The position numbers and the translations under genes are program-made. Below are positions 32,407-40,816 of a stretch of DNA of 64,000 bases, piece after piece (positions within the stretch are counted from its first letter, which is position 1; every line of letters starts with the position of its first letter). The DNA is from Leisingera sp. ANG-M1 (GTDB lineage: Bacteria; Pseudomonadota; Alphaproteobacteria; Rhodobacterales; Rhodobacteraceae): positions 62,878 to 126,877 of the forward strand of contig NZ_JWLC01000027.1 in NCBI RefSeq assembly GCF_000813745.1, in the 5' to 3' direction. The notes under the pieces are model-generated. The model searched no databases and was not told the DNA's origin. It saw only the letters and a list, made by a program, of their open reading frames with translations.

Positions 32407-33699
32407 TCAGCCGCAGGCTTTGGCCAGCGCCTGGTCCAGGTCGCGGATCAGGTCGTTGGCATCTTCGATACCGATCGAGACCCGCACCACATTCGGACTG
32501 GCGCCGGCGGCTTCCTGCTGTTCCGGGGTCAGCTGGCGGTGGGTGGTTGAGGCCGAGTGGATGATCAGCGAGCGCGTGTCGCCGAGGTTGGCCACATGGC
32601 TGAAGATTTCCAGCGAGTCGACCAGCTTGATGCAAGCCTCATAGCCGCCCTTGACCGCAAAGGTGAACAGCCCGCCGGTGCCCTTGGGGTAGTGGGCCTG
32701 GGCGCGCTCGTAGTAGGGCGAGGAGGGCAGGCCGGCATAGGTCACATAGTCGATGCGGTCGTCCTGCTCGAGCCAGGCGGCGATCTTCTCGGCGTTTTCG
32801 CAGTGGCGCTGCATGCGCAGGGACAGGGTCTCGGTGCCCAGGAGCGTGTAATGCGCGGCCTGCGGGTTCATGGTCATTCCGAGATCGCGCAATCCGATGG
32901 CAATGCCGTGGAAGGTAAAGGCAAGCGGGCCGAAGGTCTCGTGGAACTTGAGCCCGTGGTAGGCGTCTTCCGGTGCCGACAGCGAGGGGAACTTGTCGTT
33001 GGCCGACCAGTCGAAGTTGCCGCTGTCGATGACGCAGCCGCCTGTCACGGTGCCGTTGCCGGTCAGGTATTTGGTGGTGGAGTGCACCACCAGCGTCGCG
33101 CCTTGGTCGATCGGGCGGCAGAGGTAGGGGGTGGCGGAGGTGTTGTCGACGATGAGCGGGATGCCGGCTGCGTCGGAGATATCGGCAAGTGCCCGGATGT
33201 CGGTCACATAGCCGCCGGGGTTGGCCACGGATTCGCAGAACACCGCACGGGTGTTTTCGTCGATGGCGACCTGGACGGCTTCCAGATCGTCGGTGTCGAC
33301 GAATTTTGCCGACCAGCCGAAGCGCTTGATGGTCTGGCTGAACTGGGTGACGGTGCCGCCATAGAGCCGGGTCGAGGCCACCACATTGCAGCCCGGCCCC
33401 ATCAGCGGGAACAGCGCCATGATCTGCGCCGCATGGCCGGAGGAGCAGCAGACCGCGCCGACGCCGCCTTCCAGCGTGGCGAGGCGTTCCTGCAGCACCG
33501 CGACGGTGGGGTTGGTGAGGCGCGAGTAGATGAACCCGACTTCCTGCAGGTTGAACAGGGCGGCGGCGTGTTCGGCGTCGCGGAAAACGTAGGCGGTGCT
33601 TTGGTAGATCGGCGTCTGCCGCGCACCGGTGGCCGGGTCCGGCTTGGCGCCGGCATGGATCTGCAAGGTGTCAAAACCGTAGGACGGGGCGTCGGTCAT
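32407..33699 (-). CDS. metY: O-acetylhomoserine sulfhydrylase (aminocarboxypropyltransferase)
   Basis: PLP enzyme that makes homocysteine from O-acetylhomoserine and sulfide, by-passing the cystathionine route. 430 residues of the Cys/Met-metabolism fold. DTLQIHAGAKPDPATGARQTPIYQS is the family start, ATLEGGVGAVCCSSGHAAQ lies near the cofactor, and VHSTTKYLTGNGTVTGG contains the PLP-binding lysine. GGGAG lies eight bases before the chosen ATG. No SAM-II riboswitch was recognised upstream. The 260 bases before the gene hold a palindromic cluster described separately. Confidence 0.93.
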   Translation of the reverse strand: MTDAPSYGFDTLQIHAGAKPDPATGARQTPIYQSTAYVFRDAEHAAALFNLQEVGFIYSRLTNPTVAVLQERLATLEGGVGAVCCSSGHAAQIMALFPLMGPGCNVVASTRLYGGTVTQFSQTIKRFGWSAKFVDTDDLEAVQVAIDENTRAVFCESVANPGGYVTDIRALADISDAAGIPLIVDNTSATPYLCRPIDQGATLVVHSTTKYLTGNGTVTGGCVIDSGNFDWSANDKFPSLSAPEDAYHGLKFHETFGPLAFTFHGIAIGLRDLGMTMNPQAAHYTLLGTETLSLRMQRHCENAEKIAAWLEQDDRIDYVTYAGLPSSPYYERAQAHYPKGTGGLFTFAVKGGYEACIKLVDSLEIFSHVANLGDTRSLIIHSASTTHRQLTPEQQEAAGASPNVVRVSIGIEDANDLIRDLDQALAKACG

Positions 33700-33821
33700 G
33701 AGAATGTCTCCCTGAAAAATCGTCTGTCTCGCGCGCACCACAGCACGGCAGCGCGGTAAAGGCAATTGCAGGAATACGGCAGCAGGCGGCTCCCGCCCGT
33801 CGCAGGCCGCCTGATGGCGTC

Positions 33822-33933
33822 CGCTCCCGTTGGGCATGGCGCCATGCCGCGCATGGCGCGCGCCGCGCGGAGCGCGGCGCCGGGCCCAACTGCGGCAGGC
33901 CTCCGGAAGGAGGCCTGGAAGCAGGCGGGAGCG
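33822..33933. repeat. multi-branched palindromic element
   Basis: Nested inverted repeats fill the gap between the glycosyltransferase-like gene and metY. CGCTCCCG (33822-33829) pairs with CGGGAGCG (33926-33933), and GTTGGGC (33829-33835) with GCCCAAC (33884-33890). Inside are GCGCCGCGC/GCGCGGCGC around GGA, and a 9-bp hairpin CAGGCCTCC/GGAGGCCTG around GGAA (33896-33917). It could fold as a branched RNA or DNA structure; there is no gene in 33700-33963. Confidence 0.6.
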
Positions 33934-33963
33934 CTTCGCCTGACTGCAGCCTCACGCGGGAGA

Positions 33964-34953
33964 TCAGCGAATCCAGAAACCCTCGGACTTGATCCGGTTG
34001 CGGATCATTTGTTCGCGGCGGGGCAGATTGTCCCGGTCGAACAATGCCCTCACCTTTTCGCCGCGGCCCTGGTAGACCATGCGCTTGATGGGTTCATAGC
34101 CCTTCAGCACCTTTTTGATCTTGTTGGGCGCTGCAATCTCGTGCAGCAGCGCAACCACTCTGTCGCTTTCCCGGGCATAGAGCAGCGGGAACAGCCGGTA
34201 GTGGCAGCTGGTCTCCCCGTCCAAATACCCGGCAGGCAACGTGCTGCGGCCGCCGCCGAAGGAATGAATCACCAAGGGCAGCACGATCTGGTCCAGCCAG
34301 GGATCCAGCGACTGGCACACCAGTTCCGGCGGCGGATCATTCAGAACGGACCGGGCATAAACCAGGAACCGCTTGCCAAAGGCCCGCGGGCAGGCGCCGT
34401 AGAAGTACCCTGCATTGAAATAGAGGTAGCGCTTCCAGAATTCATCCGGCTGGCTCAGATCCAGGCTGGACAGGAAATCCAGCCCGAACCGGCTGTAGAG
34501 CGACTGCCAGATGCCTGCGTAGCCAGGCCCGTAAAGGGAGGGTTTCGGCCAAGTGCCTTCCACCCGCAGCGACGCCGAGGGGCGGGAAAAATCGAAGGGC
34601 ACGTCCGCCAGCTCGCCGGTGATCAGGGTGTCGGTGTCAAAAAACACAAAAGGCTCGCCCTCGGGCAGCGCCTGCAAGGCCTCGATCTTGTTGCCATAGG
34701 GGTAATTCGTGCCGAAAGCCTGGTTTTCAAACGGCAGGATTTCTGCCCCCAGCTCCTCCAGCGCCTTCAGCACTTCTTGGTTGCGGATACTGGGATCTTT
34801 TTCCCAAAGCGGCCCGGGCTGCGGCACCGCCACAAACAGCCGCCCGGCAAAACCAGGCGAGCAGTGGCGCAAAGAAGCCGCAAACAGAAGCGCCTCATAC
34901 TGCAGCCGGCCGGCCTGGCCGATGATCATCACGTTGAAGGGGGCATTTGCCAT
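33964..34953 (-). CDS. glycosyltransferase-like protein (GT-A type), function unknown
   Basis: 329 residues, no membrane segment or signal peptide. It begins with a Rossmann-like strand (FNVMIIGQAGRLQYEALLFAASL) and contains EPFVFFDTDTLITGEL (about 99-114), a typical DxD metal and nucleotide-sugar binding motif. YLYFNAGYFYGAC and LDPWLDQIVLPL later resemble acceptor and catalytic regions of GT-A enzymes. The sugar donor and acceptor are unknown, and no polysaccharide genes are adjacent. It lies near a sulfotransferase-like gene on the same strand, so both may serve surface glycan modification. Confidence 0.65.
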   Translation of the reverse strand: MANAPFNVMIIGQAGRLQYEALLFAASLRHCSPGFAGRLFVAVPQPGPLWEKDPSIRNQEVLKALEELGAEILPFENQAFGTNYPYGNKIEALQALPEGEPFVFFDTDTLITGELADVPFDFSRPSASLRVEGTWPKPSLYGPGYAGIWQSLYSRFGLDFLSSLDLSQPDEFWKRYLYFNAGYFYGACPRAFGKRFLVYARSVLNDPPPELVCQSLDPWLDQIVLPLVIHSFGGGRSTLPAGYLDGETSCHYRLFPLLYARESDRVVALLHEIAAPNKIKKVLKGYEPIKRMVYQGRGEKVRALFDRDNLPRREQMIRNRIKSEGFWIR

Positions 34954-35095
34954 TGTTTTCCCCGTTTTCCGTCTCTTCCGGGCGGATAGGACTGCCTGAT
35001 AGTTTAGCTACAAGCCTGCAGGGGGCCGTGCAACAGCTCCGGGAACAATTTCGGTGTGCTTTGTGATATGCAGGACTCATTTGAGGAGAAGAACA

Positions 35096-35593
35096 ATGCT
35101 TGACGTGATCCTGGCCATGATTGCGGCCGCAGCGCAGCCCGGCACGCCAGCCGGCGCGGCCGAGAGTGCCGCCGCTGCTGCGGTTGCCGCGCCAGCCCCT
35201 GCCGCGACCGCATTGGTTGCCGAGCCGCAGGAGGCGGCCGGGCGGTTCACCACAGCCACCGAAGTGAAGCCGATCCTGGCCGCGACCCGCGCCAATTGGA
35301 TCCATGTGCGCGAGTTCAACGGGCAGGACCTGCTCTATGTGACCCACCTGTGGTCCTGGCGCTGCGGACTGGCACAGGTCAAGCTGGGTGTGAACGGCCA
35401 CCCGCTGGAGATCTGGCCGCTGCCGGACTGCCACTTGGATGAAGGTTTTCCGAACATGATCAAGGCAGAGGATGGGCAGCCCTACCGCAGCTATCCGCTT
35501 GGTTCGATTCAGCAGATTGCTGTGGAAGTCACCTATGATGATCTGAGCGTCGAAGGCTATGTATTCGGCCGCAATGGCCAGCCTCTGCCGTGA
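35096..35593 (+). CDS. conserved protein of unknown function with Ala-rich N-terminus
   Basis: 165 residues. The first 45 are hydrophobic to Ala/Pro-rich (MLDVILAMIAAAAQPG), perhaps a signal or anchor, followed by a compact domain (WIHVREFNGQDLLYVTHLWSWRCGL, then LPDCHLDEGFPNMI and SIQQIAVEVTYDDLSVEGYVFGRNG). Two cysteines could be paired. GAGGAG precedes the ATG. The family is not recognised. It stands alone and diverges from the glycosyltransferase-like gene. Confidence 0.7.
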   Translation: MLDVILAMIAAAAQPGTPAGAAESAAAAAVAAPAPAATALVAEPQEAAGRFTTATEVKPILAATRANWIHVREFNGQDLLYVTHLWSWRCGLAQVKLGVNGHPLEIWPLPDCHLDEGFPNMIKAEDGQPYRSYPLGSIQQIAVEVTYDDLSVEGYVFGRNGQPLP

Positions 35594-35626
35594 CCGCAGC
35601 GCGGACCGCCGCCGGCATGGTGCAGG

Positions 35627-36502
35627 CTAGGGGGTGATCAGCGAGACGCCGGGCAGCCGCTGCACAGCATAGAGGTCTTCCTCGTAAAGGCCGCTCATCT
35701 CGTCGACCAGGGCGTCGGTCCAGCCGGGGAAATCCAGTTCCTCTTCCAGCGCCTCTTCCCTGGCGAATTTGTCCAGAAAGGCCGCATAGACCCGGCGCCG
35801 GTGGACCCCGGTCATGTCCGGGTGTTCTTGCAGGTAGGCGCGCAGCCGCTCCAACCCGGCCGGCTGCATCAGGGTGGCCAGCAAATCCAGCCGCCCTTCC
35901 AGCGGCTCCCCTGCCTCCAGCCCGGCCAGCTCCCGCAGGATTTGCCCCCAGATCAGCGGCAGATCCTCGTAGCACCAGACCGTCACAGCCATGTCCGGCA
36001 CCGCCTGCCGCATCCGTTCCAGCAACCCGGACCAGCGCAGCTGCAGCGGGTCGCAGCCTTGCATCGCCTTGCGCACGGTGCTGCGGGCGGATCGGGCAAA
36101 CAGGGCCGGCAGAAATGTGGCTGGATTGCGCAGCGCCATGCAGATCTCCAGCTGATCATAAGGAAACAGCGCCTGCAGCGCTTGCAGGCGGTCTTCGGCT
36201 TCCGGATAGAAACGGAGCCCGTTCAGCGCATGCCGCGGCGAGCCGAAGAAATGCGGGTTTGAGAGAATCACCCGGCTCGCCTTGCTGTCATCCAGAATCG
36301 CATCCCATAGGAGCTCTGGCGCTTCTTCAGCTGCATGGCCGTTTTTCATAGCTGCCATGCAGTCCTTAAGCAGCGACCGGTATTTGCCTGGGCCAGGAAC
36401 CGCCGTGCCTTGCCTGGACAGCGGCCCGGCGTTTTTCAGCAGGGCTTTCAGCAGCAGATCTTCCTCAGTGGCATGCGCCCCGCAGTGAATGATGACCTGC
36501 AT
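35627..36502 (-). CDS. sulfotransferase-like protein
   Basis: 291 residues. It opens MQVIIHCGAHATEEDLLLKALL, which resembles the 5'-phosphosulfate loop of sulfotransferase-fold proteins (HCGAHKTGTT in better-conserved members). ICMALRNPATFLPALFA looks like the 3'-phosphate-binding R-N-P element. In this copy the loop lacks the K-x-G-T residues, so it may not bind PAPS normally. A helical C-terminus follows. A role in surface glycan sulfation is possible but not shown. No signal peptide; it converges with the gene at 35096. Confidence 0.6.
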   Translation of the reverse strand: MQVIIHCGAHATEEDLLLKALLKNAGPLSRQGTAVPGPGKYRSLLKDCMAAMKNGHAAEEAPELLWDAILDDSKASRVILSNPHFFGSPRHALNGLRFYPEAEDRLQALQALFPYDQLEICMALRNPATFLPALFARSARSTVRKAMQGCDPLQLRWSGLLERMRQAVPDMAVTVWCYEDLPLIWGQILRELAGLEAGEPLEGRLDLLATLMQPAGLERLRAYLQEHPDMTGVHRRRVYAAFLDKFAREEALEEELDFPGWTDALVDEMSGLYEEDLYAVQRLPGVSLITP

Positions 36503-36781
36503 GTCCTGACCTGTGATTGCGGAGCGTCCGGTTTCCAGAAGTACTGCGGTGCGGAGATCAGGTCAAACCCGGCGGCAGCAGTGCGGAGGCCGGGCCGGGC
36601 TGGCCTTGCATGGCGGGTGCTGCGCATAGTTTCACCGGAGTGGTGTGTACCTGCTTGACGCTCATTCCGGACTCTTGTACCTGTCCCGCAACCGGTTCGC
36701 GCGGTGGCCGCTTCTGGACACACTATTCCCCTTGGGAGACAGTGTTGTCCGGTATGGTTTCAAAGTGAGCCCGTCTTGAGT

Positions 36782-36857
36782 GCCCCTATAGCTCAGCTGG
36801 TAGAGCAACTGATTTGTAATCAGTAGGTCCGCGGTTCGAGTCCGTGTGGGGGCACCA
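36782..36857 (+). tRNA. tRNA-Thr (TGT)
   Basis: Full cloverleaf: acceptor arm GCCCCTA/TGGGGGC, D arm GCTCAGCTGGTAGAGC, anticodon stem ACTGA/TCAGT with loop TTTGTAA (anticodon TGT), T arm GGTTCGAGTCC, discriminator A and encoded CCA. Its 3' end begins a 103-bp repeat that recurs at 40501, so it may have served as an integration site. Confidence 0.96.
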
Positions 36858-36944
36858 TAACTTCCCTTTAAAATCGTTCAAAAACATTCCGATAGGGTTG
36901 TCTTTGAGCCTCTGCAAGTGACACAAGAGGCCACACTTGAGTCC
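36842..36944. repeat. tRNA-proximal copy of a 103-bp direct repeat (att-like)
   Basis: Starts within the last 16 bases of tRNA-Thr and runs 87 bases beyond. It aligns without gaps to 40501-40603 with 90 of 103 bases identical. Mismatches are scattered. It also covers the 3' end of a gene remnant on the minus strand. Confidence 0.85.
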
Positions 36945-37138
36945 ATAGTCGTCTTCGAAGATGTGGCCTGGCCGCTGAGACTTCCCGCGAAGAAGGCTTC
37001 GGCAAAACGCTCAACATCCTCGCGAATGGCGTACGGCGAAGAAGAACCCCGGCTCTCAAGATCGTAGTTCTGATTGAGGTACGTCCGCCCTTCCAGCTTC
37101 GTGGCCTTAAAGAAGGGGGCGAAGGCGTCACGGATCAC
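36868..37138 (-). pseudogene. gene remnant downstream of tRNA-Thr
   Basis: A minus-strand frame starts MIRDAFAPFFKATKLEGRTY and reads like real protein for about 55 residues (YDLESRGSSSPYAIREDVERFAEAFFAGS). It then becomes low in protein character, while another frame reads LAEAQRQPYRNVFERF to a stop at 36868. This suggests a frameshifted fragment of a larger gene. No family is recognised. The end of the reading frame is also kept in the distant repeat copy. Confidence 0.45.
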
Positions 37139-37311
37139 GGAGCAAGCGGCCAGGTTCGGAGATTGCCCTGGCTGGGGTGAGAATTTTTACGCGTGGATCT
37201 GTTGAGCGCTCAGCTGTGGCGGGGGCAATGGGCGGCAGAGCTTCACTTTGGCGGTTCCACTGAAAATCGAGCGGCTCCGGCTTTCGCGCAAACAAAAAAC
37301 AACCCATGGGA

Positions 37312-37343
37312 ATCCCCTATCTTTGCGATGCAAGGTAGGGGAT
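37312..37343. promoter_or_regulatory. stable hairpin upstream of the RTX protease gene
   Basis: ATCCCCTA (37312-37319) pairs with TAGGGGAT (37336-37343), and CTTTGC pairs with GCAAGG inside, around loop GAT: 14 pairs with one bulged T. It lies 117 bases before the start. Read on the minus strand it is followed by a T-rich stretch and could terminate leftward transcription. Confidence 0.5.
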
Positions 37344-37459
37344 ACCTTACTGCCCAAGCCGGAGACTGGGCGCTACGGCTGTGACGTCTATTTTAACGCC
37401 CTGCTTTTGTTGGTTTATTGGTTTGCTCGGTGCCAGGGCATAGCTGAAAGGGAAGCATT

Positions 37460-40210
37460 ATGGCTGTTGGCACCTTGGATGATATGGCGAATTACCTGAC
37501 AGATGGATCTTGGGAGTATCTGGGGTTTGAACCTTTTGGATTTGATACCTCCCAAACTAACGTCATAACTGTGGACATTACTGGGCTTACGGCCGACCGC
37601 AAAGTTCTTGCGCGCAACGCGATGAAGGCTTGGGAAGCTGTAGCTGACATCAAGTTCCAGGAAACTACAAGCTCGGCACAAATCACTTTTGACGACGAAG
37701 GGACGAGCGCTGGGACCAGCCCTAACGCTGCTGGTTCCGGGTATGATATCGACATCAGCAAATCCTGGCAGCAGGGTGAAACCTGGTCCAATGCATATAC
37801 TCAGCAGACCTACATTCACGAACTTGGGCATGCTTTGGGTCTAGGGCATCAAGGAGAATACAACGGTCCCGGTGCGATAATCCAGGTTTTCGACAACGAT
37901 AGCTGGCAGCTTTCGGTTATGTCCTATGTGCGTCAAGACGAGAATGACGACGTCAACGCTAGTGCTGCCTATGTCCTTTCGCCGATGATGGTAGATATCG
38001 TCGCGATCCAGAACCGGTATGGCGCTCCTGCCAGCAACAGTGCCACTTCGGGCAACACGGTTTGGGGCGTTGGCTCCAATCTAGACGGTGCACTTGGCGA
38101 GCTTTTTGACAGCTGGTCCGGTCTATCAAGCCCCAACATTGTCAACGCCCCGAATGCCTTTACGATCTACGACCAAGGCGGCAATGATACGCTGAATGTC
38201 AGCAACTTTGCGCAGAATGCCAATATTGACCTGCGGGACACCAAGTTCTCGGATGTTGGCGGTCTGACTGGCAACATCGGTATTGCCCGCGGCACCGTGC
38301 TGGAAAACGTCATCACCGGCGCCGGCAATGACTCGGTTCTCGGCAACGATGCAAACAACAACATTACCGGCGGCGGCGGGTCTGACACGCTGTTGGGCGG
38401 CAATGGCAATGACGTGCTGGCCGGCAATGACGGCAATGACAGCCTCAATGGCGGTGCGGGCAATGACACGCTGTGGGGCGGCACCGGAGGGGACACCCTG
38501 CAGGGCGGCAGCGGTGCGGATCTGCTTTCCGGGATTGACGGCAATGATAGCATCTCCGGCGAGGCTGGTAACGATACTCTGAACGGCGGCTTTGGCAACG
38601 ACACGCTGCGGGGCGGCAATGATAACGACGAGCTGAACGGATTTGCCGGTGCCGACAGCTTGTTCGGCGGCACCGGGTCCGACGTGCTTGACGGCGGCGA
38701 TGGCGATGACAGCCTCCATGGCGGCTCCGGCAACGATACCCTGCTGGGCGGCGGCGGCCGCGATTTCCTGCAGGGCGAGGCCGGCAATGACACACTTAAC
38801 GGTGGCTTTGGCCGCGACACGCTCCTGGGCGGCGACGGCATTGACGAGCTGAACGGCGGGGCGGATGCCGACAGCCTGGATGGCGGCAACTGGTCGGACA
38901 CGCTGAACGGCGGTTCCGGTGACGACACTCTTGTGGGCGGCAGCGGTGCTGACTCGATGACCGGCGGCACCGGCAACGATGTCTTCTTTGCCGACAATGC
39001 CGGCGACACGGTGTCAGAGGCAGACGGCGGCGGCCATGACAGGGTTGAAAGCTCGGTTGCCTTTGATCTCTCGGAGCACAGTGAATTCATCGAGGATCTG
39101 ACCCTTGCAGGCAGCGCTGCGATCAGCGGCACCGGCAATTCGCTGGACAACGTGATCACCGGCAACGGCGGCGCCAACGTGCTGAAAGGCCTGGGCGGCA
39201 AGGACTCGCTGGAGGGAGGAGACGGAAACGACACTCTCGAAGGGGGCTTCGGCAACGACACGCTGAAAGGCGGCAACGGCAACGACCACCTGAAGGGGAA
39301 TCACAACAATGATGAACTGAGGGGCGGCAACGGGGATGACACCGTTGATGGCGGCCTCGGAAACGACCTGCTGTATGGCGGCAACGATTCAGACACCCTG
39401 ATCGGGGCGGACGGCCAGGACACTCTTTACGGAGAAAAGGGTTCGGACCGGCTCGACGGCGGAGACGGCGCCGATGAACTCGTTGGTGCTGACGGCGGAG
39501 ACACGCTGGTCGGGGGCAATGGCGGCGACATCCTCAAGGGCGGCGCTGGAGCTGATGTGCTGGATGGCGGTGCAGATGCGGATTCCCTGATTGGCGGCGA
39601 CGATACCGACAGCCTGTCCGGCGGCAGCGGAGATGACACGCTGGATGGCGGCAATGGCGCCGATACCCTTTCAGGGGGCGATGACAACGATGTTCTGACG
39701 GGCGGCGGCGGTGCTGACAGCCTGACCGGCGGAAACGGAACTGACGAGCTGGCCGGCGGCCAGGGCAACGATACGCTGAAGGCCGGGGCCGGCGCAGACA
39801 TTCTGCGCGGTGATGACAATGCCGACAGCCTGTCCGGCGGCGACGGCCAGGACACTCTGGAGGGCGGCAGCGGGTCCGATATTCTGATTGGCGGCAATCA
39901 TGCGGATGTTCTGGATGGCGGAACCGGCAACGACGTCCTGTCCGGCGGCAACGGCAATGACACGCTGACCGGCGGCCTTGGCGCGGACACTTTCGAGTTC
40001 AGCCAGGGTGGCGGTGCCGATACGGTCACCGACTTCGGCAACGGCGGCGACATGCTGGGCCTGGGCGGTTTTGGATTTGCATCCGAGGCGGAAGCCCTCA
40101 GCAATGCCAGCCAGAACGGGTCCGATGTGGTGTTCGACTTCGGCGGCGGCGACATGCTGACGCTGCAGGGGTTGGGTCTGCAGGACCTAAACGGCAGCCT
40201 CCTGTTCTGA
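37460..40210 (+). CDS. serralysin-type (M10) RTX metalloprotease
   Basis: 916 residues. The zinc-binding [11 protein letters not shown] is at 120-130 (His120, His124, His130; Glu121 catalytic) and the Met-turn SVMSYV follows at 152-157, with Met154 and Tyr156, as in serralysins. From about residue 290 to 870 there are dozens of nine-residue GGxGxDxLx Ca2+-binding repeats, broken at about 500-570 by a linker domain. The short C-terminus (LNGSLLF) fits a type I secretion signal. There is no N-terminal signal peptide, as expected. No exporter or inhibitor gene is adjacent. It lies between the two 103-bp repeats next to tRNA-Thr. Confidence 0.92.
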   Translation: MAVGTLDDMANYLTDGSWEYLGFEPFGFDTSQTNVITVDITGLTADRKVLARNAMKAWEAVADIKFQETTSSAQITFDDEGTSAGTSPNAAGSGYDIDISKSWQQGETWSNAYTQQTYIHELGHALGLGHQGEYNGPGAIIQVFDNDSWQLSVMSYVRQDENDDVNASAAYVLSPMMVDIVAIQNRYGAPASNSATSGNTVWGVGSNLDGALGELFDSWSGLSSPNIVNAPNAFTIYDQGGNDTLNVSNFAQNANIDLRDTKFSDVGGLTGNIGIARGTVLENVITGAGNDSVLGNDANNNITGGGGSDTLLGGNGNDVLAGNDGNDSLNGGAGNDTLWGGTGGDTLQGGSGADLLSGIDGNDSISGEAGNDTLNGGFGNDTLRGGNDNDELNGFAGADSLFGGTGSDVLDGGDGDDSLHGGSGNDTLLGGGGRDFLQGEAGNDTLNGGFGRDTLLGGDGIDELNGGADADSLDGGNWSDTLNGGSGDDTLVGGSGADSMTGGTGNDVFFADNAGDTVSEADGGGHDRVESSVAFDLSEHSEFIEDLTLAGSAAISGTGNSLDNVITGNGGANVLKGLGGKDSLEGGDGNDTLEGGFGNDTLKGGNGNDHLKGNHNNDELRGGNGDDTVDGGLGNDLLYGGNDSDTLIGADGQDTLYGEKGSDRLDGGDGADELVGADGGDTLVGGNGGDILKGGAGADVLDGGADADSLIGGDDTDSLSGGSGDDTLDGGNGADTLSGGDDNDVLTGGGGADSLTGGNGTDELAGGQGNDTLKAGAGADILRGDDNADSLSGGDGQDTLEGGSGSDILIGGNHADVLDGGTGNDVLSGGNGNDTLTGGLGADTFEFSQGGGADTVTDFGNGGDMLGLGGFGFASEAEALSNASQNGSDVVFDFGGGDMLTLQGLGLQDLNGSLLF

Positions 40211-40229
40211 CGGGTATTGCGTATTATGA

Positions 40230-40262
40230 CCGGGCCGGAGCCAGCACGTGCTCCCGGCCCGG
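40230..40262 (+). terminator. probable terminator hairpin after the RTX protease
   Basis: CCGGGCCGG-A-GC and GC-T-CCCGGCCCGG arms 20 bases after the stop, with no T tract. Confidence 0.5.
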
Positions 40263-40500
40263 CTGTTAAAAAGTCCGTGATCTGTGAAATTAGCCCCGCC
40301 CAGCAGTTTTTAGGTAGCGGCGCAACCTTAACAGCCGCTAAGCGCGCGTTTGCGCCGTGCTGCAGGTGCGAGTGGCTGCCTGGAGGTCAGTGTCAGCAAA
40401 GGGCTCAGAACAACCAGCTGCACTGAATTTTCGTGCATTCAACTACTCACGTGTTACGCATCAGTTTTGTAAGTTGTTGAATTTTAATGAAGTTGTAGTG

Positions 40501-40603
40501 CCGTGCGGGGGCGTCATAACTTCCCTTGAAAGTCGTTCAAAAACATTGCGATAGGGCTGTCTTTGAGTCTCTGCAGGTGACACAAGAGCTCACACTTATG
40601 TCC
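40501..40603. repeat. distal copy of the 103-bp direct repeat (att-like)
   Basis: Matches 36842-36944 in order and length (90/103). Its first 16 bases are a decayed copy of the tRNA-Thr 3' end (GGGGGCGTCA in place of GGGGGCACCA). The sequence around 40400-40500 is AT-rich. No gene is supported between 40211 and 40816. Confidence 0.85.
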
Positions 40604-40816
40604 GGGGCCCAATGTCTTTCTGTCAGCCGCCGCCCTTGCTGCTGCCGCCTATTGGCTCTGTGTCCTTGTGCTATCGCGATGGGCTGTCTGCTGAAATGTG
40701 TATTGCAACTGAGCCGTGTGAAGCCTTAGATAGCGGCAACCTCGGAAACACCGGTTTTTAACTGCAGCATCTGAAGCCTGACCTGTCGGGCAATGAAAAC
40801 TTAAAGGACATTTGAC

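Noticed and set aside
33700-33780. SAM-II riboswitch before metY
   Set aside because: The expected GTGGTGATTTG and GCTAAA pseudoknot elements are not found on the minus strand.
38167-39282. Long minus-strand frame inside the RTX protease
   Set aside because: Its Ser/Pro-rich repeats are the antisense reading of the GGxGxD codons; no start signal or domain supports it.
38300-40000. Regularly spaced short repeats that could suggest a CRISPR array
   Set aside because: The 27-base period is the coding of nine-residue RTX repeats in an intact reading frame, and the units are diverged.
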